Below, piece by piece: positions 50,464 through 63,525 of a DNA stretch of 64,000 nucleotides. Under the pieces are notes generated by a model that saw only the letters and a program-made list of their open reading frames with translations, was not told where the DNA came from and did not search any database. The DNA comes from Lottia gigantea (taxonomy: Eukaryota; Mollusca; Gastropoda; Lottiidae). A program made the position numbers and the translations under genes. Each line of letters opens with the position of its first letter. Position 1 is the stretch's first letter. The DNA lies in assembly GCF_000327385.1 (NCBI RefSeq), contig NW_008708401.1, positions 2,811,165 through 2,875,164 of the forward strand, written 5' to 3'.

Positions 50464-53400
50464 ATGAGTGTGGAAGCAGAGAAATCACGAAAAGAGTCTG
50501 TTAAGTCACCAGTATACAAGAAGAAAAGTGTGGAATTCCAAAATATTGAAAGTCAAGATTGCGATCCTAACAAGTTATTAGAAAGATCCCAGTCTGATGC
50601 AGCATTATTGAGAATTGCCTATGAGAAAGGTAAACTTCGTGAGACAAACTTTTCCATTGACCAAGTTCCTGTTCCATTAGATCCGACTCTTAGTCAAAGA
50701 CGAGAACGTCTAAAACTTGCTGAAAATGCAACTGTATACAACGATGCATCTGAATCCAATTCTCCATCAGGACATGGCTTGCTTTTGCGAAGTAGGTCAC
50801 GTAAGGACCCTATTTTAGACACGATTAAACAAGAAGAAATACTGAATGTGCGTAGACATAGTATGCCTGAATATGATTGTGGACATGACACCCCTGAACC
50901 CCCAACCCCTGACAGTGATGATTCTAGTGGAATAAACTTTTATGCTAAATATCCATTACATTTAAATCCTGGAGCAGCTATACACAAATTTAGTCATAAT
51001 TTAAAACTTAGTTATCAAATCATGTCTCAAAAACTAGAAGATTCCATTTCTAAACTGAAGGCTGAAAGTGGAAACTCTGAGCTCCATTGCCAGAATTTGA
51101 GTGATATACTCATTGTAATTGCAGAAGCATGGAATACTCCCATATATGGAAGAGACTTAGCTTATGGACTGTGTGATATAGTGAGAATGGAAGGACTGTT
51201 AGATATTCTCATTCAAAACTGTTCATCTGAAGATGAGAATATTTTGAAAGGCTCTGTGGATTTATTGGAGCAAGTCATGTCTACTAAAAATAGAGAACGG
51301 TTAGCTAGAATTGGCCTAGATAGAATTGTGCACATGACTTGTAAAGCTATTGGAGATACTTCAATAGCCACTTCAACTGTTGGAATTTTGGAAAATCTTT
51401 TTAAACTCTCTGAAGAAACCTGTACAAAAGTGATTAATTTGGGTGGACTAGATGTCATTTTACATTGGTGTCGAAATAATGAGGTTGAAATTCTTAGGCG
51501 TTGTGCAAAAGCTTTGGCAAATCTTTCTCTTTTTGGAGGTTGTGAAAATCAAGAATTTATGGCCAAACATAAGGTCCCAGAATGGCTGTTTCCGTTAGCT
51601 TTTTCCGATGACAATAGTGTGCGATATTATGCTTGTTTAGCTATTAGTGCGTTAGTTGCTAATAAGGAATTAGAAGCCAAAGTTTTAAAATCAGGAACAT
51701 TGGATCTAGTCTTACCTTTTATTAACTCTAATCGTCCCTCAATGTTTGCCTCAAGTGATCTTACACACAAACAGGGACGGGATAAAATATGGCTGAAACA
51801 TTTAATTCCATTGTTGTTTAGTCGCAGAATGGAGGCACAAACTTTAGCTGCATTTCATTTTGCTATGGAATCCTATATAAAAGCGGAACAAGGCAGAACT
51901 GAGGTGAGTCAACTTTTTTTTAAGCAGTCCAATTGCAATACAAAAATTTTGGCCAATAAGTATTGAATGAATAATTTTTCTAGACTACATTTGGATTGCA
52001 ATTTCTTCAGTATTATCCATATAAGCTTATTTTATATCCAAATGAATAATGTTCAACCCAAAACATCCACAAGAATGTCATTTGAAACTTTAGTTTGTAA
52101 GTAAACTTATCTTTGGAAACTCTTAAAAAAAATGTTGACAATGCTATGCATTAATTGATATAGTGACTTGTGTCTAGATGGGTAAATGTACACACTTAGA
52201 TTATTGTAAGGACAAGAGCTTAGATATGTATTGAAAACTTATAAATGAAAAAAGAGAAAGTTAATTTGTAAATTTAATGCAAAGATCTGTTGTATATACG
52301 AATCCCCTTTGATTTCAGATCTTCCATGAAATTGATGCTGTTGAACCCTTAAAGAAAATTGCTAGCAGTCCCAATGCTGTGGCTTCCAAGTTAGCTGTAG
52401 AGGCATTAAAAATAATTGGTGAAAAAATACCTCATAAATTGTCACAACAGGTGCCTTTATGGACTGTTGATGATGTTATTTACTGGGTTTCTCAGGTAAG
52501 TTCTTTTGACTCTAATCTTAACTTAGTTGTAAATTTGTCCTTTCTACTGAAGAATAAATACCTTTTTTTTTGGAAAATCACATGAAAGTAGTTGTTTGAT
52601 ATTTTATTTTACCAAGTCAATTCAAGTGGTAAATTATGGCTAGGAACCTAATTTGCCAGTGGCATAGATAATATGATTCCTAATGTGATATGATACTATT
52701 GTCTGGTCAGTACATTCTGGTCATTTAATTTATATGCTTGAGTTTATTTAACTAAGTGTAAAGATAAATCTCCTGTCCAGAATAAAACTATAAATCAACC
52801 TGTTGTTGTTTGAGTGATATTTCATTTAACTGTGAATGGAATAAAAATTTTATTGTGATATTTCACAATTGTAACTGTGCTCTGGGGAATATTTCTTCCG
52901 GCAATTTTTAACTTTTCAATCTAAAGAAGTAGGATCTAAAAATTTTATCAAATACTGGATGATAAATCAAAGCTCTGATGGATTAAAAAATGTAAAAAGT
53001 TCATTTTGAATTTTGATGAACTTATACGAGAGCAATTTTAAATGGTCATCTCTGCAAATTAACTTGTATGCAATATTGTTTTTCGATGAATCTTATGGTT
53101 TGATAACTAAATACACAACCAATCAAATTGAATGTTGGAAAATTATGCTGTATTTGTTACTCTTTCCAAAGTGGTAAATAATATTCGTAGGGATAATATT
53201 TTACTAGGAAGTTGAGTTTTCTTTTGGAGAACTTGAGTAGCTAAAATGATATAGAGTTTGCGACATTTAACAAGTTGTGACGTCTCAATACTACGGAAAC
53301 CGGTCTGAATTACATAATGGACGCTTGTGATATAAATTTTATGCAAATAAAGTTCATTTCTCTCTCTAGAGGGTATGCCTCTGTTCTGATTTTTCAAATG

Positions 53401-56400
53401 TGTACTGAATATGAATCCAGTGATAATTACAATTTCCTAGTAGGAAAGTGGGAACTTTCCAGCGGTAACGAATACAGCACAAGCCTTTCTAGATCTAACT
53501 GGTACTGGTATGCCAAATAAACTTATATTGTAATACATAGGCTTTAAATTATAAATTCTGACTATTGTAGGTTGGGTTCAGTAAATACAGTGATAGGTTT
53601 CAAGAAGAACAAATAGATGGTGATTTATTATTAACATTGTCATTAGATGATTTAACTGATGGCTTAGATATGAAAAATAGTGTTGTGAGAAAACGGTAAG
53701 AAGAAGTATTGTATTATATACCTTATAAGCTTACAACAACTGCAGTGTGATAGATAAAATTACAATTTTGATCAACAATTTTAGATTCTTCACCCTTATC
53801 AAAATATATCATGCACGTTTTGTTGTCTTAAAGCTATCATACACTGGCTGACCAGGCTCTTTGATGTTTGCAATTTTATCTAATCAATTATAATTGGCCC
53901 TTAAAGTGTTTTCCAATTTACATTTTTATTTTGAAAAGACATATGTTTTTAAAAATGAGAATAAAATTGATTTATATGATGAAATATCTGGAGGTGTAAA
54001 TATCCTGTTTGCAACATATCTGGATATTGCTGATGCAGAAGTATTATTATTTGATTGTTGAATTTGATCCAGGATTATGATACATGTTTGTGGTTTTTAT
54101 TGGTTTACTATAAAGGTGTGTTTAACTGAAGCGTAACTCATTCCTAATTTCACAGTATAGGATAGTCCCTTCCTATTCCGGTCTAGTTAATTAGGTCATG
54201 AGAATATTCTACAGTGACAATGTGTAAAATTACTAGAGATCAAGCTCTTAAATTTAACAGGTATTTTTGGATGACAGCATGTGAATGTTTCAACATATGT
54301 CACTCCAAAATGAACTTTTATAGGACTATCCCAATTTAATTTATGTGTCACTAGGCCCCCACAGTACAAAATACTACAAAATATTAGAATTGCTTCACAA
54401 ATTTAATTGAAACATATTATATGTATACAAGCTTTTGAAAAAATAAAAAATGGTATCAAAAGTGAAAGGGAGCACTGATTTCAAATGCAAATCTGTTATA
54501 AAATAGTCTAAGTCAAACTGAAATTACAATCAATTAAAGAATTATTACCATGTTAATAAAGGGAGAAACTGGTGCATACTCCCCCTTTAAGTTATTAAAG
54601 AAAAAAAATATTGTAAGCTTATATAAAACAATAAGAATGTTATATAACACTTATAATTAGAATTTTTATACAGGAAATAATTGAGGAAAATAATATATAA
54701 GTATAAGCTTATTACATAATATTTGGAAGAAACGTGAAATAACTAAAGCATAAAATAAATAGCCATATTGCTGGTTAAAAATTTCTGATGTAAATAAAAT
54801 ACTATGACATGTTTTGTTACTAAAGATATTTTACTTGAAATGGGAAGAAGTACAAAAAAATTACGACATGAATCTTAAAATAACAGTAGAAGGATGAAAG
54901 AGACCGAGATAGCCATAATAGGTAAATTCATGATAAGAGTATTGACTAAAGGAGGATAGAAGGATAGAATTTCATGTGTTAAAACGGAAGTAGAGGGATA
55001 ATAGGGAAAATCTGACATAAGAGATTGAAAACTCCCCTGGATATTTTAGATAAATTACATCACTATGATAAGTTGGTGTAAATTGCCTTTCTGCCCTTAC
55101 TGTATACAGTAGAAATTGTATTACGAGACCATTCAATTGAATAATCCAAAATGGTATCTTACTGGAAGTGGTCTCTTAGGAGAGAATCATCAGAAAAACA
55201 CCAGAACTATTTTGTTTTGATGACTGATATAATAAAGTAATGATTGAATTAATCTTCTGAGGATTAGCATATTGCCAAAAATAAACAATACTCTCTTCTA
55301 ATCTCACTTGTATGTGAAACCAAGTGATGTTTATACAAGGGAGATAATGATAATGGTAATGGTTGCTTAATTGATTCATTTTGCTTATAGGGGAGTATAA
55401 ATACATGGTCGTGGTCGCGTAATGAAGGTGGTCCCTTATCAGTTGTTAAATATAGAAAAGTTGTAAGGTGGACTATATTGTGGTTGTATTTTGAAGGTGA
55501 TTGATTACTGATCGTTTGAGCAGAATTCACTGTAAATGAATGACATTTTATGTAAAATAAATCAGTACTTATAATCAAATGATTTGAATTATCCTGATTT
55601 GAATTATCATGTGCCAATGAGGAATGTTACCACCTTTAATGATTTATGAACTGAGTTATTATGTGGCAATTTAAACCCACAAATTCTAATCCTTTAAGCA
55701 ATTAAACTTCCTGAATAAATAAACAATATTATATTTAATATCAATATTTAAAATGTCAAAAATTCATATGTTTACTTAATGACACGTATGCATTCCATCA
55801 TTTCTAAATATATTAATATAACATTAGATCTAAATATATATATTAGACATATAGACCCTCTATTGTTCTAAATACATTATGTTCTATTTAACTGAAAAGC
55901 ATTGAATTTGATGGTTTTTCAACTTAATTAGATTATTTTAGTATAGGTTTTATTTTAATTGCTTAAATATGAACCATGAAGGCGTCCTAATATTTGCTCT
56001 ACATATTGACAAATCTTAGGTTTTATCTGTACCACTTTTCAGAATTAAAATCCTGTTAGTAGTACTCCTGCAATTTAGATTTAATGGGTCCAACTTAATC
56101 TTAATCTTTTCAGATTTATGCGAGAATTAAAGTCGCTAAAAATAACAGCAGATTATTCGTCATGTGACCCCACAAGCTTAGATAATTGGTTGATGAAATT
56201 GTCACCTGATCTATCCCAGTATACCTATCATATGTTACGACAAGGGGTGGATAAATATGTCTTACAGACATTGAGTGAGGAAGAATTACGGAATGAATGT
56301 GCAATTTGCAACAGTATACATAGAAAATTAATAAGTCAACATTTACATGGTAAGTAATTTGACAGTGCATTTTGGGAGGGAGGGAGGGAAATATATAATC

Positions 56401-58505
56401 TCAGTAAATTCTCCAACCCTTTCTAATTTGCAGACCAGAGTAGACTGGTTATCATATTTTCCTCTGAATATACTGAAAGGCAAAAATGTTGTCACTGAAA
56501 AGACGAATAAAACTTAACATTCACTGACAGTTAAATATTCTGTGGTCAATAACCTTGTTTAACGTTCTTCTGCTTCATTATGTTGCCATTAAATCCATTT
56601 AACACAGACTTTTTTACATATCTGTAAGAATTTGCAAATGTATATTATACATCCATTACATTAAACAGTTCTTTTGTCTTTGAGTTTATTTCAAGGGAAG
56701 TTTTCTGAATATTAATAATGGCTAAATATTTATGTTATCGATATCTTATTGTTATTTTAGAATTGGTCAGCCCTGGTTCCAGTTGTCAGAATTTAGCATT
56801 ACCCCTCTCAGATCACCAGTTGGGTATGAGTTTAGGTAGTGGTATGAGAACTATAGATGTATTCATATCTTATAGAAGATCTAATGGTTCACAGTTAGCA
56901 AGGTACTTTACTTTATGTCCCTTGGATTGAAATACGTCTGCTGCAGATTACATTTGCCCTGTCTTAGGGTCAATATTTTAGATCTTTAACTCTCCCATAA
57001 GGTTGACATCTTATCTCCATTTTGACAGAAAGGTTATTGTTTTATTTTGCCCCTAATTCTTATTCTTAAAGTACACCAAAACAGTACACTAACGGTAAGA
57101 AAAAGCATGATATTTGTTGCTGTTGCCCTTGACAAATATCTCTCATTGCACACTGGCCTAGTTTGTCTTCATAATCCAACATAAACATTTCATTTGATCA
57201 CCAGTCAACTTCATTTATGGAATATTACATATTTGTTTCATTTCAGTTTGTTGAAGGTCCATCTACAGTTGAGAGGATTTTCAGTATTTTTAGATATTGA
57301 TAGGCTACGTGCTGGTAAATTTGATGAGAATCTATTATTGAGTATCAAGTTATCACGTAATTTTGTACTGATATTAACACCTGAATCATTAGATAGATGT
57401 ATTGGGGATGCTGAAAGAGAGGATTGGGTACATAGGGTAAATATAGTTTCTATCTAGACATTATTGGCCATTAATGGACTCCTTAAAAGGATGCTGGCAT
57501 GACAAGTCTAGTCACTGGTTTAGTTGACAGCGAGCCTATAGATTATGATCAAAAAGTATTTCTGGAACCTATCTGTGTATTGATCTACTAATAGTAACCT
57601 GTAAACAGATCAACAAGTAATCACTGAGTGATTATTGGTAAATATTGTATACATTGCTTGTTTACTAAATAAATTGTAAATACTTTTAGGAAATTGTAGC
57701 AGCGTTGGAAAGTAATTGTAATATTATACCAGTTATGGATACCTTTACTTGGCCTCCATTAGAGAAATTACCAGAAGACATGCATCCAGTTGTTAGATTT
57801 AATAGTGTCAAGTGAGTATAAGATGTAACTTGTCATAACTGTCACTTCAGTTCTGTGGAATATTTTGTCAGCAGCGAGTAAAACTGATCCAGTGATGTTG
57901 TTATGCAATTTTCACCAATGTGCATTTCAGTTTGTAAATTGCCACACATTTCAACAAAAATTAGTTCATTTTGTTTAAAGGTTCCTTCTTGGCCAATATA
58001 TCAGCAATGCAGAGTTCCTGTCAAACAAAATTGGCAAAACACAGCCAATTCATCGAAATTTATGATCTTTTTCATTTCATTACATAAATCTGACCTGAAT
58101 GTGTCAATTTCAAATGAAAATTAGATTAGTTTCACTGACAATACTGGATATTCCTCTATTTGACACCCCTCAACTTTCTATTAAACTCTTCCACACATGC
58201 ATAATTTCTATCATTACGAAACTGTACATGTAAGATTGGAATAGCTTAGGGTTTTTTTTTGTTGCATAAGAAATTATATTTTTGTGTATTTCAGATGGAT
58301 CCATGATTATCAAGAAGCTTGTGTTGATAGATTACAGACATTTCTACGTAATGACCCAGATAAAGAGAGTAACTCCTTACGCCACAAACCTTCATCACAT
58401 AGTATAGCTTCCTCACCTTCCTCTGATGACTTGTATTTAAAATCTGAAAATTCCAATAGATCTATCTGTAGTTTATTAAATGAGACTGGTAGTTCACCTT
58501 ATTGA
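50464..58505 (+). CDS. SARM1: SARM1 NAD+ hydrolase (ARM-SAM-SAM-TIR)
   Basis: SARM1 is the NAD+ glycohydrolase that triggers axon degeneration and also acts in TIR signalling. Coding exons: 50464-51903, 52319-52495, 53571-53695, 56114-56349, 56761-56902, 57247-57436, 57690-57811, 58295-58505. All have GT-AG borders, the frame is continuous and the product is 880 aa (human: 724). Layout: 1-170 a polar extension with RRHSMP; ~175-525 ARM repeats; ~530-590 SAM1; ~595-660 SAM2; 690-832 TIR ([10 protein letters not shown] at 690-699). The catalytic Glu is 771, first residue of exon 7 in REIVAAL, matching human Glu642. The NMN/NAD+ allosteric residues are kept: Trp223, Arg230, Glu269, Arg277 and Lys314 for human Trp103, Arg110, Glu149, Arg157 and Lys193. 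The ATG is the first after an in-frame TGA; an acceptor at 50412 implies an upstream non-coding exon. No mitochondrial presequence is evident. Identification is near certain. Confidence 0.97.
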
Positions 58506-58760
58506 CGTTATAATGTCAACTTTTATTGATGTCAGAATGTCACCTTTTTTGGATATCAAAATGTCAATTTTTATTGAATGTTGGAATGTAACCTCTGGTG
58601 TTAGAATTATCTACTTTGATCTACTGATGAAAGGCATTTTTATTTAATGCCACCTTTCAAAATTGGCATATAACATTTGATGTCAAAATTTTACCATTAA
58701 TTAATATCTGAATGCCTTCCCTTTAGAAGATGTCAAGTTCATGACCTTTGTGGATGTCAG
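58506..58760 (+). repeat. Decayed minisatellite in the SARM1 3' UTR
   Basis: Just after the stop codon the words GATGTCAGAATGTCA, ATATCAAAATGTCA and GATGTCAGAATTTCA recur at intervals of about 30-40 bases, with TTTTTATTGA between some of them. Copies are imperfect and spacing is irregular. Confidence 0.5.
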
Positions 58761-59220
58761 AATTTCAAAATGTTTGCAGCATATACTTTTTGAAAAGATT
58801 TCTAAGAAATATGAATGTGACTTTATTTTATTCTCAGATGACCCTGGGAGTAAACTACTTTAGTACTAACCTTGTATTTAGTTATTTAGATAATTACTAT
58901 TTGTACTATATAACTAAAATATTTGACTTATGCATTCACTGGTCCAAATTTCCAACTGCTAAAAAATCTGCTAGATAGACAATCTCTTGAGAATTCTTTG
59001 ATTTAGGGAGACAATTTGAGAAAGGGCTGGTGAAAGCTAGGCACCTAACTACAGGGCTGTTGATTTGGCTCTATATGCTGGACATGACCGACAGGGCTGC
59101 CTTGTTGAAAATTCATCATTTTGAAATTTTTTCAGTGACCCTATTGGTGGTTTTTACTCACAATTATGCCAAAATTATTATAAAAGTTCTTTCTATGTAA
59201 ATTTGTATATCAGCATATAT

Positions 59221-59226
59221 AATAAA
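59221..59226 (+). terminator. Candidate SARM1 polyadenylation signal
   Basis: AATAAA about 715 bases past the stop. The flank is so AT-rich that several such hexamers occur by chance, so this is only the first good candidate. Confidence 0.25.
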
Positions 59227-59470
59227 AATATGAGATTACAGAGTTGAAGGATTCTTTGTCTAACACAAAATGAATTAAGAAAATCCTATGTATACTTAAA
59301 TATTCAAATTATTTATTTACATGTATTCATGTTCTGTAGTGTCAACATTATATAAAGCTAAATTTTAATCAAAAAGCAACATAGAAAAATAGACAATTTA
59401 TATTTTTCTATACTAATATATTGCTATATAAACTATTTATATCATATATATTGTGTGTTAATTAATTTAT

Positions 59471-59510
59471 TATGAAATGAGATGAAGTTTTACGTCCTAC
59501 TCTTCTGATT
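59471..59510 (-). mobile_element. Truncated SINE tail
   Basis: The plus-strand form GATGAAGTTTTACGTCCTAC matches the 3' tail of the SINE at 15431-15691, in the same orientation. Confidence 0.5.
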
Positions 59511-59597
59511 AATTTATTAAGTGACATATTTTTTTCTATATCACTCTACAATGGATGTATTGAACACAATTTTAACAGTTGAATATTTGTTATTATA

Positions 59598-59814
59598 TTA
59601 AAGAAATTGTAAAGAGGTTTTCTAAATTTTGTATGTGTATGGGGGACACTTATATCATCAATTTTCCCCATTCCAATTTTCAATTAGATGTCTGAGGTTT
59701 CTGCAATTGCAGGAACCACAAACAGCTGATTGAAAATTGGAATGGTGCAAAATGATGCTATCAGTGTCCCAGATACACATACAAATTAGAAACCTCTTTA
59801 CAATTCCTTTAAGT
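59598..59814. mobile_element. Foldback MITE, copy 1
   Basis: Two arms of ~90 bases (59598-59695 and 59728-59814) are inverted copies, about 85% identical by eye. They pair TGTAAAGAGGTTT with AAACCTCTTTACA, and CCATTCCAATTTTCAAT with ATTGAAAATTGGAATGG. The short loop contains GGTTTCTGCAATTGCAGGAACC, itself palindromic. There is no coding content. Confidence 0.85.
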
Positions 59815-60518
59815 ATATTAATTTTTAACTTTTTTGATGTAATTTCAACAAAAATATAAATCAAAGCTTACAATGAAGTGTGAAGACCACAGATGTAATT
59901 TTAGCATGCAATGATATCCTTAGTATTTGTAAATTTATATCATTAGATAAAACCAAATCTCAAAACTGTTGCATTGACGGACTTGATTGATTTGAGGATT
60001 TTGACATAAATAAACCAGGGAATTTTTTTTTTATGATTGTTGTGACCTTCAGTCGTAATATTTAGGAAGGTTGTGAACAAATAATTTGAGTTGTTACAAT
60101 TCATTTTTTGAATAATTTGAAGACTTGAAGTAAATAATGGAATTCTCTATTGCATAACACATTTTTTTTGCATGATTTTCTACTTAAAAAGCAGTTTTTG
60201 GTGTTTGAACACTTTGTCTTTTTCTTTAGCACTTTGTTTTTTCAATGACTACCAGTATTATTTGCTAAAATATATTCATTCTGGGCATTATACAAAATAT
60301 ACACTGTATAATTATTTGGAGGTAGTTTAAATAGTAATGTACTCAATATGGACCTGAACACAATAGCATTGGCTTACAAAACTTTTACAAAAGCTGAAAA
60401 TGTTTTTGTAAAAGATAGAAGGCATTGAATTTCTTTTGTTGGGTATTGTAATGGGCAAACCCATTATATAGTCTTTTTGGTTTGACAAAATAATCAGTCA
60501 GTATTCAACAGACTTATA

Positions 60519-60795
60519 TTAAAGCGATTGTTTATGTTTTATATGTGTATCAGGGATACTGATATCATCTCTTAGAACAATTCCAATTTTCATTCAAGTG
60601 TTGGTCTTGCAATTGCACTAAAACTTAGCATGTTAGTTACACTGCAAAGTCCTTTAGATATTAAAATCGGCTTTAGTAGTAACACTATATATGGTTAAAC
60701 AGCTATTTGATGAAAAATTGGTATGATGCAAGAAAAAGCTATAAATAGACCTGATACACATATAAAAGCTGAAAAACATATTTACAATCCCATGA
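60519..60795. mobile_element. Foldback MITE, copy 2
   Basis: Same family as 59598-59814: outer TTAAAGCGATTGTTTATG, then ATATGTGTATCAGGGATACT and CAATTCCAATTTTCATTCAA, answered on the right by GATGAAAAATTGGTATGATG and TACACATATAAAAGC. The arms are more diverged and the loop longer. Confidence 0.7.
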
Positions 60796-61110
60796 AGCTT
60801 TTAGATATTAGTATTGACAATAGATCATCAGGGTTTTAATAAATGGCAGTAACATTAGAAGTAAATATTTGTATACTAGGGCAAAATGAACAAACTTCCT
60901 ACAGTGCCAAAACACTTGATTTTCTCATTGATGACGGAAAATTCCTGCTGAAGGCTTTGTAATGATAAGAGCTGTTCTTTGCATTGAATTTAGGATATAC
61001 TTCAAGGCACCCAATGACCTCGGTGAACATAGACTAATTTGTTTTCTGAAGATTATTCAAAGTACTTCATTTGCTAATGTTCCTGATCATTTGTTAATAG
61101 TTTCTTAGCA

Positions 61111-61530
61111 GATATTTGTACAACAGTCAGCATAGATATTTGTACAACAGTCAGTATAGATGTTTGTACAACAGTCAGTATAGATATTTGTTCACCAGTC
61201 AGCATAGATATTTGTACAACAGTCAGCATAGATATTTGTACAACAGTCAGCATAGATATTTGTACAACAATCAGCATAGATATTTGTACAACAATCAGCA
61301 TAGATATTTGTACAACAGTCAGGATAGATATTTGTACAACAGTCAGCATAGATATTTGTACAACAATCAGCATAGATATTTGTACAACAATCAGCATAGA
61401 TATTTGTACAACAGTCAGCATAGATATTTGTTCACCAGTCAGCATAGATATTTGTACAACAGTCAGCATAGATATTTGTACAACAATCAGCATAGATATT
61501 TGTACAACAGTCAGCATAGATATTTGTTCA
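61111..61530. repeat. 24-bp minisatellite, ~17.5 copies
   Basis: Unit GATATTTGTACAACAGTCAGCATA with few variants (AACAATCAGC, TTCACCAGTC, CAGTATA). The period is a multiple of three and the unit lacks stops in the relevant frames, so both strands stay open: plus (61116-61565, a YLYNSQHR octapeptide repeat) and minus (61074-61517, ISMLTVVQ repeat). I treat both frames as by-products, not genes. Confidence 0.93.
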
Positions 61531-61539
61531 CATCTGGGA

Positions 61540-61660
61540 ATAATAAAACCTTGAAACGATCTTAGCTCTAGGATGTCCTAGGTTCTTATCTTCTGACATT
61601 GATTCTAGGACGTCCTAGCGCTAAGATCGTTTTGAGAATACATAGCCAGGGTTTTATTAT
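61540..61660. repeat. Two-tier hairpin next to the minisatellite
   Basis: Inner arms 61554-61580 and 61606-61632 are inverted copies with 25 of 27 matches (AAACGATCTTAGC against GCTAAGATCGTTT). Outer arms ATAATAAAACC (61540) and GGTTTTATTAT (61650) pair as well, with a 13-base bulge on the right. Each inner arm also holds a small palindrome (CTAGGATGTCCTAG-like). It resembles a short foldback element. Confidence 0.85.
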
Positions 61661-63432
61661 AAATTGTAGAGACATTATGTTGAACAATATTGTGACATGT
61701 TATTTATACTGTACAGTGTTAAAACTTTTTTAAGAAAGATTTGAAGTATTTCCATCAAACACAAAATATTGTCGAATATGTAAAAGCATCACTACATAAT
61801 TATGTATTTCTAGGCACATAGTTTTCTTCTTCCATTTTACACTTGATTTTATTAATTATTAGTGATAATAGTTTCATAATAAATTTTATCTAGATATAGT
61901 GACTATGTTTTTTTTTGCTATATGATAGTTTCATTGTAAATTCTTTAAGTTGTTTAGCAAGTTAGATTGATATATATGTAGTTGTCTTCATAGTTATTTG
62001 TATTAGCGAAAAAATCTTTGTATTTGTATTTCTTATTAGTTTGTAGCATGATATTGTTCTAATAGATGTCAAAAGAGAATGATTTAAATAGTTACCTCCC
62101 TTTTATTGCCTAGCATGAGATGCAAGTTGGCAAAATGTTGACACAGTTTTTAGCTAATCAAATTTGGTGTTATTTTTCAAATGCATATGACTGAAAGATA
62201 CTGCTAAATCACTAGCCAAAACTCTTTTTTATCATTTCTGGTTTAGATCAGCTCAATTTATTGTTTCTTTAAGATGTAGTTTATCTTTTACAATGAACTT
62301 AGCTCAAACTTAGAGGATTTTGAAGTACTTTATGTTGTTATTTCTTTTTTTTTTTTTTTATCAAGTTTCAACATTTTAAGAAAATGATTGTGATTTCTCT
62401 ACTGACTTCCAAGTTTTCTATTGTTTATTTAGATTTATTTTACTTCAATTTTTGTGTAAAAATTGCAATGTTAGAATTTTTTTTGTTTTAATTACTATTA
62501 CTATTGGTCTAAATATTTGCTAAGCAGGCTGATAGTGTTCAGTCCTCTTTAAATTTTTTCTTTATGTACTTAAAATTTTCTGCCACCCTTAAAAAAATCT
62601 TGCATATTAGTATTCAATAATTTTGTATATTGTATAGATGTAATTATGTCAAGTATAGCACAATATTATTGAATAATTTGTGATATAAAGTTATAATTGT
62701 TAGACTTGTTATTAGTTTTATAAAAGATTTTCCTACTTGCTGAATGATGATCAAAAAATACTCCTAATTTGTGGAAAAAAGGAAAATCTATTTCACTGAT
62801 TTCCTTCATGGAAATGGAAGTAAAAAAAAAGATTTAAAGGAATTTTACAAATTTCCATGCTCAAAATCAGTATAAAATTTTTTTTTGACAAATTGCTACT
62901 TTAATTTAGTCATTAATTGTGTGCACTGTGCTGAAATAAGTTTGAATTTTACAATATATTGGCAGTGTTTTTATAGGAGAGTATCTTCTATAACACCCAC
63001 AAAATGATATAAACAAACTTTTGATGTGTTCACAATGTATATTTCAACAATCCAAAGATTTCTTGTTATAAATGTTTTAGTTATTTGTAAAATGATATCT
63101 AATATTTTTAGTCTGTTTAAGATATACTAGGGCCGTTTTATAAAAATTTTTTACTTCCTTTATGATATTTCTCATTGCAATTTCGACATGTTGGATAAAT
63201 AAATTCTTATTGTTAGGTTTTGGGGCTTAGCTCTTCATAATTTATACGTTTTTCTTGTAAGAAATGTACTTTAGAGAAAGGGACATGAATATATTCTTGA
63301 TTGTGGATTTCTAAATTTTTAAAGGGTTGTTAAGAGGCCATTTTGAAATGCTTAAATAATTTCATTATTGCAAATGTTGCTATTAAACCGAAGAGTCTTT
63401 GTGATCGCTATGTCGTAAAAAACTTCGTTCAG
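61661..63432. other. AT-rich flank, no gene recognised
   Basis: Homopolymer-rich DNA with one GTTACCTCCCTTTT motif at ~62091. No exon or repeat was recognised. Confidence 0.45.
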
Positions 63433-63525
63433 TAGAATTACAGAAACCACAGAGGTCTGACTGAAAATTGGAATGGTGCAACTTGATATCTTCTCCCCAA
63501 TGCAAATAAAAAGTTTTAAAAACCT
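63433..63525. mobile_element. Half copy of the foldback MITE family
   Basis: Contains the AGAAACCACAGAGGTCTGA and CTGAAAATTGGAATGGTGCA blocks of the right arm of the element at 59598, without a left arm. Confidence 0.6.
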
